Assembly (NCBI RefSeq): GCF_000423865.1
Contig: NZ_AUIU01000015.1
Location: 62,001 to 126,000 of the forward strand
Direction of reading: 5' to 3'
Source: Thermodesulfovibrio thiophilus DSM 17215
GTDB taxonomy: Bacteria > Nitrospirota > Thermodesulfovibrionia > Thermodesulfovibrionales > Thermodesulfovibrionaceae
Length of the DNA: 64,000 nt
The notes beneath the pieces were generated by a model. That model was not told the DNA's origin. It did no database searches and saw only the letters and a list, made by a program, of their open reading frames with translations. Position 1 is the first letter of the stretch; each line of letters begins with the position of its first letter. The position numbers and the translations under genes were made by a program. Shown here piece by piece: positions 55,905-64,000 of the stretch.

Positions 55905-56749
55905 TTTCTTTTTTTCTTTGTTGTGGTTTTCTTCGGTGTTGATTTAGTTCCAGTATTCATACTTTTAAGTATTTCTACTATTTTCTGTTGGGCAATTGTG
56001 GCTTCCTTGGATTGAGGATATTTTTCAATTACTCTTTCAAAAACTACTTTTGCGGTTTTTTTATCCTTTAACTCTAAAAATGCCATCCCTTCCTTAAGAA
56101 GTGCTCCTGGTGCCTTATCATGTTTTGGATATCTTTTAAGAAACTCCTCATAAGAAAGAATAGCATCTTCATATTTTTTCTCGCCATAATAAGTTTCTCC
56201 AATCCAGAAATAGGCATTTGGAACAAGTTCAAAATCTGGATCATTTTTAATTATTTCCTGAAATTTTTCTCTGGCAGATGTAAAATTTTTATTTTTTATA
56301 TCAATATGAGCATCATCATAAAGTTGTTTTGGATCCTTTAATGTTTCTTTAGGAGGTTGTACAGGTTCCTGTTTCTCGACTGGTGGAGCAGATGGAGTAA
56401 GTTTTGCCTGTAATTCTGTTATTTTATCATTTAGTTCTTTGAATCTTTTTTCATTATTATAGGAGCTTTCCTCAAATTTTCCTTTAAGAATCTGAAGCTC
56501 TTTCACATAATCCTGTGTCTGAGCAATAAGTGTAAGTTGTCCTTCTTTTAACGCAACTGTTGTGTTAAGATCAGAAGAAAGATTATCAACCCTTGTTTTA
56601 AGTTCAGAAATCTCTTTTCTCAGTTCACTATTTTCCACATAAAGTTTTGCAATATCTGATTTCATCTGATCAAATTCTCCGGTGGTTACACAACCAAACA
56701 AAGCTATTGATGCAAATCCAGCAAATATAAGGCTAATTCCCTTTTTCAT
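55901..56749 (-). CDS. cpoB: CpoB/YbgF-like Tol-Pal system protein
   Basis: A 282-residue periplasmic protein: lipoprotein-like signal (IALFGCVTTG), an N-terminal coiled coil (about 25-115), a proline-rich linker, and C-terminal TPR repeats (AYFWIGETYYGEKKYEDAILSYEEFLKRYP ... APGALLKEGMAFLELKDKKTAKVVFERVI). It ends in a lysine-rich tail. CpoB couples wall synthesis with outer-membrane constriction. It overlaps the end of pal by 4 bases. The cysteine suggests lipidation, unlike E. coli CpoB. Confidence 0.9.
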   Translation of the reverse strand: MKKGISLIFAGFASIALFGCVTTGEFDQMKSDIAKLYVENSELRKEISELKTRVDNLSSDLNTTVALKEGQLTLIAQTQDYVKELQILKGKFEESSYNNEKRFKELNDKITELQAKLTPSAPPVEKQEPVQPPKETLKDPKQLYDDAHIDIKNKNFTSAREKFQEIIKNDPDFELVPNAYFWIGETYYGEKKYEDAILSYEEFLKRYPKHDKAPGALLKEGMAFLELKDKKTAKVVFERVIEKYPQSKEATIAQQKIVEILKSMNTGTKSTPKKTTTKKKRK

Positions 56750-57297
56750 CTGGCCTCCTCAATAAATACAAAATGTGCTCTTCTATTTTTCTGCCAGCAT
56801 TCTTCGGTATGTTCCATGCATAAAGGTTTTTCCTCACCATAACTTATTATGTCTATCCTTGAAGACATAACTCCAAGATTTATTAAATACTGTTTGGCAG
56901 CGTTTGCTCTTTTTTGACCCAGTGCAAAATTATATTCATTAGTGCCTTTTTCGTCACAGTGTCCTTCAATGATAACTTTCAGTTTTGAATATTTTTGAAG
57001 TGTTTTAGCTACTTGTTTTAATGTCGGAATGTCCTCTTGTTTTATATCGTATTTATCAAAATCAAAATGAATATCCCCTATTTGCTCCTGAAGCTTTTTA
57101 ATTAGCTCTGACATTTGAGCGGATGATAAACTTTCTTCTTCAGAAGGCTTTGTCTCTTCAACCTCGGCTTTTTGTTCTTGCTTTGATGTAATTCCTTCAG
57201 CACCTGTTTGCCCTCCTGGCATATAAATTTTCCTTTCAGCGCAGCCAGCTACAAGTAAAATGCAAAAAATAATCAGAAAAATAGTTTTGAAATGCAT
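56746..57297 (-). CDS. pal: Peptidoglycan-associated lipoprotein Pal
   Basis: A 183-residue Pal with lipobox VAGC at about residues 16-19 and an OmpA domain: IHFDFDKYDIKQEDIPTLKQVA, then LKVIIEGHCDEKGTNEYNFALGQKRANAAKQYL and RIDIISYGEEKPLC. It anchors the outer membrane to peptidoglycan. tolB/tolA/tolQR are not in the window, so the Tol-Pal genes are split. Confidence 0.95.
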   Translation of the reverse strand: MHFKTIFLIIFCILLVAGCAERKIYMPGGQTGAEGITSKQEQKAEVEETKPSEEESLSSAQMSELIKKLQEQIGDIHFDFDKYDIKQEDIPTLKQVAKTLQKYSKLKVIIEGHCDEKGTNEYNFALGQKRANAAKQYLINLGVMSSRIDIISYGEEKPLCMEHTEECWQKNRRAHFVFIEEAR

Positions 57298-57365
57298 TTT
57301 TGCCTCCAGAGAATGTTTTTTAATGCGGGGTTTTTAATTTTTTTCATACATATATAATACAACAA

Positions 57366-59405
57366 TTAGTAAAGCTTTGAAATGTCTGCAACTGATTTCA
57401 ATAATTCCGACAACTCCTGAATTAATGCAATGCGATTTCTTTTGATATGTTCATTTTTGTCCATAACAAGGACTCTGTCAAAAAAATTATTTATTACAGG
57501 AGTGAGTTGATTTAAATGATTTAAAGCTTCCAAAAACTGCTCATGTTTTAAATAAATTGTAATCGTTTCTCTATTTTTCAACATTACTTTATATAACTCT
57601 TTTTCTTCTTCTGTAATAAAAAGCTCTGGATTAAGCTCAATTTTTTCATAATCTTTAATGATATTTGAAACTCTCTTTACAGCGAGGAAAAAACTTTCAA
57701 ATTCTTCATTTTTCTGGAATAATTTTACTGCCTGAATTCTATTTTCAATCTCATATACAGGTCGATTTAAAATAAAGTCATTTACTGTTTTTATCATGTT
57801 TACATCATATCCAGAGGTTTCTAAATAACTCTCTAGCCTCTGTGCTATAAAAATTGCAATTCTTTTTTTTGTTTCCTCATCAATTAATTCATCTATCATA
57901 TCAACAACGTCTTTGATGCTTATTAAATATTTTTTCTTTAAAAGTATTGCAATTATTCCATTGGCAGCTCTTCTTAATCCAAAAGGATCCTCTGTTCCAG
58001 TAGGAAGTTCCTCAAGGTAAAAAAATGATGCAATATGGTCAAGCTTATCTGCAATGCTTACAATACAACCTGCATCTGAAGACGGAACTTTATCCTGGAA
58101 GGTCTTAGGGAGATAGTGTTCATTAATTGCTTGAGCTACTTCATCTGGGAAATTAGCAGCCCTGACATAATATCCTCCCATAATGCCCTGTAACTCAGGA
58201 AATTCTCTAACAACTCCACTTGCAAGGTCAGCTTTACAGTATTTTGAAGCAAGCCTTATAAGTTCAGTTTTTTCAGGCAAAAGCTTTTGCGATAACTTTG
58301 TAGCTATATTGATAATTCTAATGGTTTTATCATAAAGACTTCCAAGCTTTTTATGATAAACAATGCCTTTTGTTGCCTCAAGAAGTCTTTCTATTCCATT
58401 TTTTAGATCTTCTTTATAATAAAATCTGGCATCCTCAAATCTTGCTCTTATAACCCGTTCTGCACCCTTTCTTACATTTTCTCTGTTTTCTAAAGATGTG
58501 TTGCTTACAACAATAAAGTGATTTTTAAGTCTTCCTGATGAATCGATAACTGCAAAATATCTCTGATGATCCTTCATTACTGTAATGAGTAATTCTTCTG
58601 GTAGCGAAATATACTGATCAGAAAATACACAGAGTACAGTATCCGGAAACTCAACAAGATAGTTTACTTCCTCAACCAGCCTGTCATCCAGTAAAACTGT
58701 ACAGCTTATTTTTTCGGCACACTTAATAGCTTGATTAACAATAGTTTCCTTTCGCTTTTCCTGATCAACTATAACAAAAGCTTTTTCAAGATGATTCTCG
58801 TATTCGTCTATTTTTGATATAGTTAGAGGGTTTTCGGCAAGAAATCTGTGCCCAGAAGTTTTACAATCACTTTTGATTCCTTCTATTTCGAATTCAATGA
58901 CCCTATCCTCATATAAAGCCAGAAGCCATCTTACTGGTCTTACAAACTTGAGGTTGCCATCACCCCAGCGCATCATTTTTGGGAAAGTTAATGAAAAGAA
59001 AAGACTTTTAAGAACCTCATGCAAAACTTCCTCTGTATTTTTACCTTTCTCTTTTATTGCAGCACATACATAGTTCCCCTTGCCTTTCTGTTTAATCTGT
59101 AACTCTGAAACTTCAATCCCCTGTGCTTTTGCAAATGCAAGGGCTGGTGCATCGGGATTCCCATTTTTATCAAATGCAACATGAGCAGGAGGTCCCCATA
59201 TTAATTTTTCTTGAGTTGTCTGCTGTTGAGATATTTTTGCTTTAATGGTGAGTCTTCTTGGTGTTGCATATACCTTTGGTTTTTCAAAGTTAATCCTGTA
59301 TTCCTCGAAAATTCTTTTGAAGTTTTCTTCTAATTGAGAAGTAGTTGATGGAATAAATCTTGCAGGAATCTCTTCAACTCCTATTTCAAAAAGCAGATTA
59401 GCCAT
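57366..59405 (-). CDS. glyS: Glycine--tRNA ligase beta subunit
   Basis: A 679-residue GlyS with the family start [16 protein letters not shown], the [22 protein letters not shown] block, [13 protein letters not shown], and the HD-like middle ([25 protein letters not shown]). It recognises tRNA-Gly in the alpha2-beta2 enzyme. It overlaps glyQ by 8 bases. Confidence 0.97.
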   Translation of the reverse strand: MANLLFEIGVEEIPARFIPSTTSQLEENFKRIFEEYRINFEKPKVYATPRRLTIKAKISQQQTTQEKLIWGPPAHVAFDKNGNPDAPALAFAKAQGIEVSELQIKQKGKGNYVCAAIKEKGKNTEEVLHEVLKSLFFSLTFPKMMRWGDGNLKFVRPVRWLLALYEDRVIEFEIEGIKSDCKTSGHRFLAENPLTISKIDEYENHLEKAFVIVDQEKRKETIVNQAIKCAEKISCTVLLDDRLVEEVNYLVEFPDTVLCVFSDQYISLPEELLITVMKDHQRYFAVIDSSGRLKNHFIVVSNTSLENRENVRKGAERVIRARFEDARFYYKEDLKNGIERLLEATKGIVYHKKLGSLYDKTIRIINIATKLSQKLLPEKTELIRLASKYCKADLASGVVREFPELQGIMGGYYVRAANFPDEVAQAINEHYLPKTFQDKVPSSDAGCIVSIADKLDHIASFFYLEELPTGTEDPFGLRRAANGIIAILLKKKYLISIKDVVDMIDELIDEETKKRIAIFIAQRLESYLETSGYDVNMIKTVNDFILNRPVYEIENRIQAVKLFQKNEEFESFFLAVKRVSNIIKDYEKIELNPELFITEEEKELYKVMLKNRETITIYLKHEQFLEALNHLNQLTPVINNFFDRVLVMDKNEHIKRNRIALIQELSELLKSVADISKLY

Positions 59406-60249
59406 TATTATCCCTCTTTTTCAGATAAGCCTCTGCACAGGCTTTTGCAAGCGTTCTTACTCTTCCAATATAATTTGTTCTCTCTGCTACTGAAAGAACT
59501 CCTCTTGCGTCAAGTAAATTAAACATATGAGAACACTTTAAACAGAACTCATATGCAGGCAGGATCAAACCTATCTGGAGCATAGTTTTAGATTGCTTTT
59601 CAAAATCATCAAAATGTTCTCTAATCACTGAATGGTCAGAATGGTCAAAGTTGAAATATGAAAACTCTACTTCTCTTTCATGATGAATATCTCCGTAGCT
59701 TAGATATTTGTTCCATTTTATATCGAAAACATTTTCTACTTCCTGTAAATACATTGCAATTCGTTCAAGTCCGTAGGTTATCTCAACAGAAATTGGATTT
59801 AAATCAATACCACCAACCTGCTGGAAGTATGTAAACTGGGTTATTTCCATTCCATCAAGCCATACTTCCCATCCAAGTCCCCATGCACCAAGAGATGGAG
59901 ATTCCCAGTCATCTTCAACAAATCTTATATCATGCTTTGAAGGCTCTATACCAAGTGCTTGAAGGCTTTTTATGTAGAGTTCCTGAGAATCTTCAGGAGA
60001 TGGCTTAAGGATGACCTGATATTGATAATACTGACCAAGTCTGTTAGGATTTTCTCCATATCTCCCATCTGTTGGTCTTCTGCATGGTTGAACATAACCT
60101 GTGTTCCATGGTTCATTTCCAAGAACTTTGAAAAATGTTGCAGTGTGAAATGTTCCCGCGCCAACTTCAATATCATATGGTTGAAGTATAACGCATTCTT
60201 TTTCTGCCCAGTATTTATTGAGTGTGAAAATTATATCTTGAAAATACAT
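59398..60249 (-). CDS. glyQ: Glycine--tRNA ligase alpha subunit
   Basis: A 283-residue Gly[72 protein letters not shown], and [23 protein letters not shown], the class II catalytic core. It has no ribosome binding site. A TTGACA/TATCAT promoter ends 8 bases before the ATG, so the mRNA is probably nearly leaderless. Confidence 0.97.
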   Translation of the reverse strand: MYFQDIIFTLNKYWAEKECVILQPYDIEVGAGTFHTATFFKVLGNEPWNTGYVQPCRRPTDGRYGENPNRLGQYYQYQVILKPSPEDSQELYIKSLQALGIEPSKHDIRFVEDDWESPSLGAWGLGWEVWLDGMEITQFTYFQQVGGIDLNPISVEITYGLERIAMYLQEVENVFDIKWNKYLSYGDIHHEREVEFSYFNFDHSDHSVIREHFDDFEKQSKTMLQIGLILPAYEFCLKCSHMFNLLDARGVLSVAERTNYIGRVRTLAKACAEAYLKKRDNNG

Positions 60250-60257
60250 AGATTTTC

Positions 60258-60287
60258 ATGATACTTTAGCATAGAAACTATTGTCAA
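60258..60287 (-). promoter_or_regulatory. Sigma-70 promoter of glyQS
   Basis: On the minus strand a perfect TTGACA, 18 bases and TATCAT. +1 falls within a base or two of the glyQ ATG. The -35 touches the start codon of the divergent cbiA-like gene at 60288. Confidence 0.6.
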
Positions 60288-61661
60288 ATGTATCCCAGAA
60301 TACTTATAGCAGGTATCAGAGGTGGTGCAGGAAAAACAACTGTAACTTTAGCCATTCTTTCACTTTTGAGGGAAAAAGGATTAAATGTTATTGCTTTTAA
60401 AAAAGGTCCTGACTACATAGATAGCGGCTGGCTTTCTCTTTTTTCAGGAAATCCATGCTATAACCTTGATACATATATGATTCCTCCAAATAAAGTGATT
60501 CGCTCATTTATTGAGAGATCAGAAGGAGATATCTCTGTTATTGAGGGAAACAGAGGGCTTTATGACGGAATGGATATAGAAGGTACAGTGGCAACTTCAG
60601 AACTTGCAAAGCTACTTAAATGTCCTGTAATTTTAGTTGTTGACTGCACGAAAATTACACGCTCTGTTGCTGCGATTATTCAGGGATTTGTAAATTTTGA
60701 CAGAGATGTCTATCTGAAGGGAGTTGTCCTTAATCAGGTTGCAAATGCAAGACATGAAAAAATTATCAAAGAATCAATAAAAAGATACTGCAATATTGAG
60801 ATTGTTGGATCAATTCCGCGATTCAAAGATATAAAAATGCCTGAAAGGCACATGGGCCTTACTCCTCACCAGGAACAGGAGATGAAAAAAGAAACTGAGG
60901 ATTTTATATATAGAGTAGCTGATTATCTAGATATAGAAAAAATTTTAAAAATAGCAAGAGACGCTCCTCCAATATCATATATTTTTAATGATACAAAACC
61001 ATATATTAATGGTGAAGGAGTAAAAATTGGTGTTATAAGAGACAGAGTATTTCAGTTTTACTATGAAGAGAATCTGGAAGAGCTAAAAAAATACGGGGCA
61101 GAAATTGTTTTAATTAACTCTCTTGAAAATAAAGCCTTGCCTGAAATCGATGCTTTATATATTGGAGGAGGTTTTCCTGAAACCAATATTAAGCCTTTAT
61201 CTGAAAATGTTGACTTAATTAAAAATATAAAGGAAAATGCGCAGAAGGGACTACCAGTATATGCTGAATGTGGTGGACTAATGTATCTTTGCAAGAGTTT
61301 AATCACTCATGAAGGAGAATTTTCAATGGCAGGCATTTTTCCTTTTAAATTAAAGATGTTTAAAAAACCACAGGCACATGGATATGTTATGGCTAAAGTC
61401 AACGAGGATAGTCCCTTTTATGAAAAGGATATCGAAATAAAAGGCCATGAATTTCATTACTCAAGGGTAATAGACTATGATGAATTACCACATATGTGCT
61501 TTACAATGTTAAGAGGAGAAGGGATAGTCGAAAATCAGGATGGAGCCTGTTTTAAAAACACTCTTGGCACTTATGTTCATGTTCATGCAATTGGATGTGA
61601 GGAGTGGATAAAGGGAGTTTTAAAGATAGCAAAAAATTACAGGGAGATTAAAAATGCGTAA
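60288..61661 (+). CDS. CbiA/CobB-type a,c-diamide synthase, DsrN-like
   Basis: A 457-residue glutamine-dependent amidotransferase. The N-terminal ATPase has the P-loop GIRGGAGKTTVTLAIL and FKKGPDYIDSGWLS; the C-terminal class I glutaminase has YAECGGLMYL (nucleophile cysteine) and a histidine in HVHAIGCEEW. CbiA amidates cobyrinate; the related DsrN is thought to amidate siroheme for DsrAB. No cobalamin gene is here, while dsrC and dsrM follow, so a DsrN role is favoured (inference). There is no ribosome binding site. Confidence 0.88.
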   Translation: MYPRILIAGIRGGAGKTTVTLAILSLLREKGLNVIAFKKGPDYIDSGWLSLFSGNPCYNLDTYMIPPNKVIRSFIERSEGDISVIEGNRGLYDGMDIEGTVATSELAKLLKCPVILVVDCTKITRSVAAIIQGFVNFDRDVYLKGVVLNQVANARHEKIIKESIKRYCNIEIVGSIPRFKDIKMPERHMGLTPHQEQEMKKETEDFIYRVADYLDIEKILKIARDAPPISYIFNDTKPYINGEGVKIGVIRDRVFQFYYEENLEELKKYGAEIVLINSLENKALPEIDALYIGGGFPETNIKPLSENVDLIKNIKENAQKGLPVYAECGGLMYLCKSLITHEGEFSMAGIFPFKLKMFKKPQAHGYVMAKVNEDSPFYEKDIEIKGHEFHYSRVIDYDELPHMCFTMLRGEGIVENQDGACFKNTLGTYVHVHAIGCEEWIKGVLKIAKNYREIKNA

Positions 61662-62625
61662 AGAACTACCAACATGTCTTTTCTGTGGCAGGATAATTAT
61701 GCCTCCTCAGCAGACAATGACAGAAATAGGAGAAGTTATATCTGGAAAATGCGAGTGCGGAGCAATTTATGTCTGCGAACCAACAGGACATAATCAGGGA
61801 GATGCTTTAGTTGATGCTATGCTACTTGCCTCTCCAGAGGGGATAGAAAATATAGAATTAGGAGTAAACTTTGAGATCAGAGAAAGAGACTACGATTATA
61901 GAACTCATCAGTATGTTTATATAAAAAGCTGGCCTTTCAACGGGAGGCTTTTTTTCATAAAAGCTCTGACAGGAGGTGAAAGAATAGTTGTGGAGGATAA
62001 TATCAAAATAACAAAAAAGGATTTTATTGATCTCATTGAAAATAGAGATTTTGAAAAAATAGAAAAATTAGCACTTCAGAATAAAAATTCTATTGGCTGG
62101 TTGATCTCTCTTTCGTATGATAAAGAAAATCTTATATCCTGGAAAGCAATAGAGGCAATGGGACATGTTGCAAAAGCATACATTGAGGCAGGAGACATAG
62201 AAACCCTGAGAAACACTATAAGAAAACTCCTCTGGTCGATGACTGATGAATCTGGTGCTATAGGATGGCGTTCGGCAGAATTAATAGGCGAAATTATATA
62301 TGCCAATCCCTCGCTTTTTGAAGACATAATACCTATTTTATGGTCTCAAAGGGAAGAAGAGAGTTTTATTGAGAGCGTCCTCAGAGGTATTTTAAAATTA
62401 TCCAAAAAAGTTAATCTGTCCAATTATATAAAAATTAACTGTCAGGAACTTGAAAATCTTTCCAGACATAAAAATGATGATATAAAAGGATTATCTACTT
62501 TGCTAACGAAACGCACCACATGTGATTATGAGTTGCCTGAAGAAATCAAACAAATAACCATTTCCATGTATGATAACGGGAAAACGATAAAACTAAAAGT
62601 TAATGACGCTGAAAAATTTTTATAA
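61654..62625 (+). CDS. Unknown zinc-ribbon / HEAT-like protein, candidate Dsr accessory
   Basis: A 323-residue protein that I cannot name. The N-terminus has a metal-site pattern C8, C11, C33, C35, C41 (CLFCGR ... KCECGAIYVC) followed by EPTGHNQGDALVDAML. Residues about 110-290 are helical and HEAT-like (ISWKAIEAMGHVAKAYIEAGD, AIGWRSAELIGEIIYANP, SVLRGILKLSKK). No signal peptide, so cytoplasmic. It overlaps the cbiA/DsrN-like gene by 8 bases and precedes dsrC by 144, so a role in sulfite-reductase cofactor or partner handling is plausible but unproven. Confidence 0.75.
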   Translation: MRKELPTCLFCGRIIMPPQQTMTEIGEVISGKCECGAIYVCEPTGHNQGDALVDAMLLASPEGIENIELGVNFEIRERDYDYRTHQYVYIKSWPFNGRLFFIKALTGGERIVVEDNIKITKKDFIDLIENRDFEKIEKLALQNKNSIGWLISLSYDKENLISWKAIEAMGHVAKAYIEAGDIETLRNTIRKLLWSMTDESGAIGWRSAELIGEIIYANPSLFEDIIPILWSQREEESFIESVLRGILKLSKKVNLSNYIKINCQELENLSRHKNDDIKGLSTLLTKRTTCDYELPEEIKQITISMYDNGKTIKLKVNDAEKFL

Positions 62626-62644
62626 GTTTATAAACTAAACTTAT

Positions 62645-62674
62645 TTGACTTTAAAAATTGTCATACTTTAAAAT
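62645..62674 (+). promoter_or_regulatory. Upstream dsrC promoter (P1)
   Basis: TTGACT, 18 bases, TAAAAT. Start near 62681 gives a leader of about 89 bases. Confidence 0.5.
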
Positions 62675-62709
62675 TTTTTACTTTAAAAATAAAAAATGCA
62701 AATATAGAC

Positions 62710-62738
62710 TTGAATTATTATTCCCAAAAAGTTAAAAT
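62710..62738 (+). promoter_or_regulatory. Proximal dsrC promoter (P2)
   Basis: TTGAAT, 17 bases, TAAAAT. Start near 62745 gives a leader of about 25 bases that contains AAGGAGG. Two promoters in tandem would suit the very high DsrC level expected. Confidence 0.55.
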
Positions 62739-62769
62739 ATTTGCAAAAAACTAAGAAGGAGGTTCTACA

Positions 62770-63105
62770 ATGCCGTACATTGAATTTAAGGGAAAGCAGA
62801 TTGAGATTGATGAGGATGGATATCTTAAAAACCTTGATGATTGGACACCTGAGTTATCTGAGTACATGGCTCAACAGGATGGGCTTACGCTAACAGAGCA
62901 ACATTGGGAGGTTATTAACTTTTTGAGAGATTACTATCAGAAATATCAGATTGCTCCAATGATTAAAATACTTGTCAAAGAAATGGCTAAAATGTTCGGA
63001 CCTGAGAAAGGAAACACAAAATATCTTTATGGTCTTTTCCCAGATGGTCCTGCAAAACAAGCATGTAGATACGCAGGGCTTCCAAAACCAACAGGATGCG
63101 TATAA
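62770..63105 (+). CDS. dsrC: DsrC sulfur-carrier protein
   Basis: A 111-residue DsrC/TusE-family protein. The flexible C-terminal arm has both redox cysteines: C99 and the penultimate C110 (CRYAGLPKPTGCV). They form the trisulfide with sulfite-derived sulfur from DsrAB and are re-reduced by DsrMKJOP. The body is canonical (DWTPELSEYMAQQDGLTLTEQHWEVINFLRDYY). The AAGGAGG site is strong and two promoters precede it. A terminator follows. Confidence 0.98.
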   Translation: MPYIEFKGKQIEIDEDGYLKNLDDWTPELSEYMAQQDGLTLTEQHWEVINFLRDYYQKYQIAPMIKILVKEMAKMFGPEKGNTKYLYGLFPDGPAKQACRYAGLPKPTGCV

Positions 63106-63116
63106 TTTATCTAATT

Positions 63117-63149
63117 GAAGGGGTAGAAATCTGCCCCTTCATCTTTTTT
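63117..63149 (+). terminator. Terminator after dsrC
   Basis: A ten-base-pair stem with one G-U pair (GAAGGGGTAG / CTGCCCCTTC), 4-base loop and a run of six T. It should limit read-through from dsrC into the dsrM genes. Confidence 0.85.
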
Positions 63150-63223
63150 GAAAAAGAGCGGGTTGATTATATTATGACCCTGACTCTATCAGATGCAAAA
63201 CTTTTTATAAATAGGAGAATACA

Positions 63224-63748
63224 TTGGAAATAAATAGCGTCTTTTCAAAGAAAAGGCAAGCTATCATCGACAAAGCTTTTAATCTGACTATCTCAACTTA
63301 TCCAGAAGGAGGGATCTCCTTTTTAAAGGGAAAGCATGAACAATTTACCAACCCTGTTGGCTATAATATTTATCAAAGTATTCAAAAGATAGTTGATAAC
63401 CTGATTGCTGATGAATCTTTAGAAAGTTTTGTTTCCTCTATTGAAGAAATTATACGTATAAGAGCAGTTCAGGATTTTACTCCTTCTCAGGCTGTGGGAT
63501 TCATTTTTTTGCTTAAAAAAGCAATATATGATGAATTGTACAACGATGTGGATTTGTTTCAGCTTATGGGTTATCTTTCCAGGATAGACTCTCTTGCTCT
63601 TATAGCTTTTGATATCTTTATGAAATATAGAGAGAAAATCTATGATCTTAAATCTAAGGAATTAATTGATAGAACATGGTGGGTTCTTAAAAAGTGGAAT
63701 ATTGTTTCAGAAATTAACGATGAAAAAGATGAAACTGTGCAAAAATAA
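63224..63748 (+). CDS. RsbRD N-terminal-domain protein
   Basis: A 174-residue all-helical protein resembling the RsbRD N-terminal domain (IRAVQDFTPSQAVGFIFLLKKAIYDEL is its hallmark), without the STAS output domain of RsbR. Stand-alone copies occur next to dsrM in sulfate reducers; their role is unknown. It starts with TTG, preceded by AGGAGA. It is 28 bases upstream of dsrM, so probably in the same operon. Confidence 0.82.
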   Translation: MEINSVFSKKRQAIIDKAFNLTISTYPEGGISFLKGKHEQFTNPVGYNIYQSIQKIVDNLIADESLESFVSSIEEIIRIRAVQDFTPSQAVGFIFLLKKAIYDELYNDVDLFQLMGYLSRIDSLALIAFDIFMKYREKIYDLKSKELIDRTWWVLKKWNIVSEINDEKDETVQK

Positions 63749-63776
63749 AAAAATTATTAAAGAGAGGTAGGGTGAG

Positions 63777-64000
63777 ATGGGTCTAATATCAGCCTTTTTA
63801 ATTGTGATGGGGTTAATAATTTTTGCTTATATTGGTAGTAGTATTTCAGGGTTGCAACCTCTTTTTGCTGTAGTATTCCCCTATGTTGCATTAATAATAT
63901 TTATTGTAGGTTTTGTTGTAAGGATTATTAAATGGGGAAAATCTCCGGTTCCATACAGAATACCGACAACAGCTGGACAACAGTTTTCTCTTCCATGGAT
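63777..64000 (+). CDS. dsrM: DsrM, membrane subunit of DsrMKJOP, partial
   Basis: Only the first 74 residues are in the window. Two hydrophobic segments (about 3-20 and 27-48) are followed by KWGKSPVPYRIPTTAGQQFSLPW, which matches the DsrM/HmeC N-terminus. DsrM is the cytochrome b-like quinone-side subunit that passes electrons to DsrK and DsrC. AGAGAGG lies upstream of the ATG. dsrKJOP would be expected beyond the right edge. Confidence 0.88.
   Translation, partial: MGLISAFLIVMGLIIFAYIGSSISGLQPLFAVVFPYVALIIFIVGFVVRIIKWGKSPVPYRIPTTAGQQFSLPW

Noticed and set aside
60288-61661. Cobalamin pathway gene
   Set aside because: No other cob/cbi gene is in the window and the neighbours are dsr genes; DsrN-like is a better fit, though not proven.
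1-64000. CRISPR arrays, insertion sequences and tRNA genes
   Set aside because: No regularly spaced repeats, transposase-like frames or tRNA T-arm/CCA patterns were found by eye; a tRNAscan or repeat search could still reveal something I missed.

Overview
Organism. The window is AT-rich and densely packed. It carries dissimilatory sulfite reductase (dsrA, dsrB, dsrD), dsrC and the start of dsrM, together with an outer-membrane toolkit (hldD, lpxL, msbA, pal, flgH and flgI rings) and a full flagellar hook/rod operon. This fits a Gram-negative sulfate/sulfite reducer. Low GC, the gene content and the DsrAB sequences make a Thermodesulfovibrio-like member of the Nitrospirota the best guess; that is inference, since no 16S gene is present.

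Layout. (1) 1-11164, minus strand: flgF-flgG-flgA-flgH-flgI-flgJ(M23)-flgM-flgN-flgK-flgL-csrA-fliW and a partial glycosyltransferase/methyltransferase fusion, read from a near-perfect sigma-54 promoter that lies only a few bases from the flgF start. (2) 11469-15969: gltX, a Trm112-like gene, rlmH, ligA and a stand-alone CinA C-terminal domain. (3) 16000-18720: dsrA-dsrB-dsrD with an intergenic hairpin and a strong terminator. (4) 18829-31853: smc, a GlcD-type oxidase, parAB, a class A PBP, a JAMM/E1-like pair, hom, an alanine aminotransferase, lipA and a cold-shock gene. (5) 32074-39376: an orphan ArsR, a solitary 5S rRNA, hldD, an aldolase, a HEAT protein/PPP phosphatase pair, a chemoreceptor, a slipin and a VTT membrane protein. 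(6) 39398-47956: yceD-rpmF-plsX-fabH, then ftsE-ftsX-envC-ctpA behind a split transketolase. (7) 48040-60249: polA, a kinase fusion, lpxL, msbA, pal-cpoB-moaA and glyQS. (8) 60288-64000: a CbiA/DsrN-like amidotransferase, an unknown zinc-ribbon/HEAT-like protein, dsrC, an RsbRD_N protein and dsrM (cut by the window edge).

How it fits together. DsrAB reduces sulfite, DsrD is its small activator, DsrC carries the trisulfide product and DsrMKJOP (starting at the right edge) recycles DsrC. The CbiA/DsrN-like gene could amidate the siroheme of DsrAB, and the gene fused to it by an 8-base overlap is the best candidate here for an undescribed Dsr accessory factor. FtsEX with a catalytically degenerate EnvC is a division-site hydrolase switch. 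CsrA-FliW and FlgM-FlgN are the flagellar checkpoints.

Expression. Two classes of start are visible. Many genes have AGGAGG-type ribosome binding sites. Several lead genes (cinA, smc, polA, arsR, and probably glyQ, the aldolase and flgF) have none, and their -10 element sits 6-8 bases before the start codon, as in leaderless mRNAs. Five of seven convergent gene pairs overlap at their 3' ends. I saw no tRNA gene, CRISPR array, insertion sequence or parS-like palindrome. No stretch above 300 bases lacks a feature; the longest gap is 11165-11468, between flgF and gltX.
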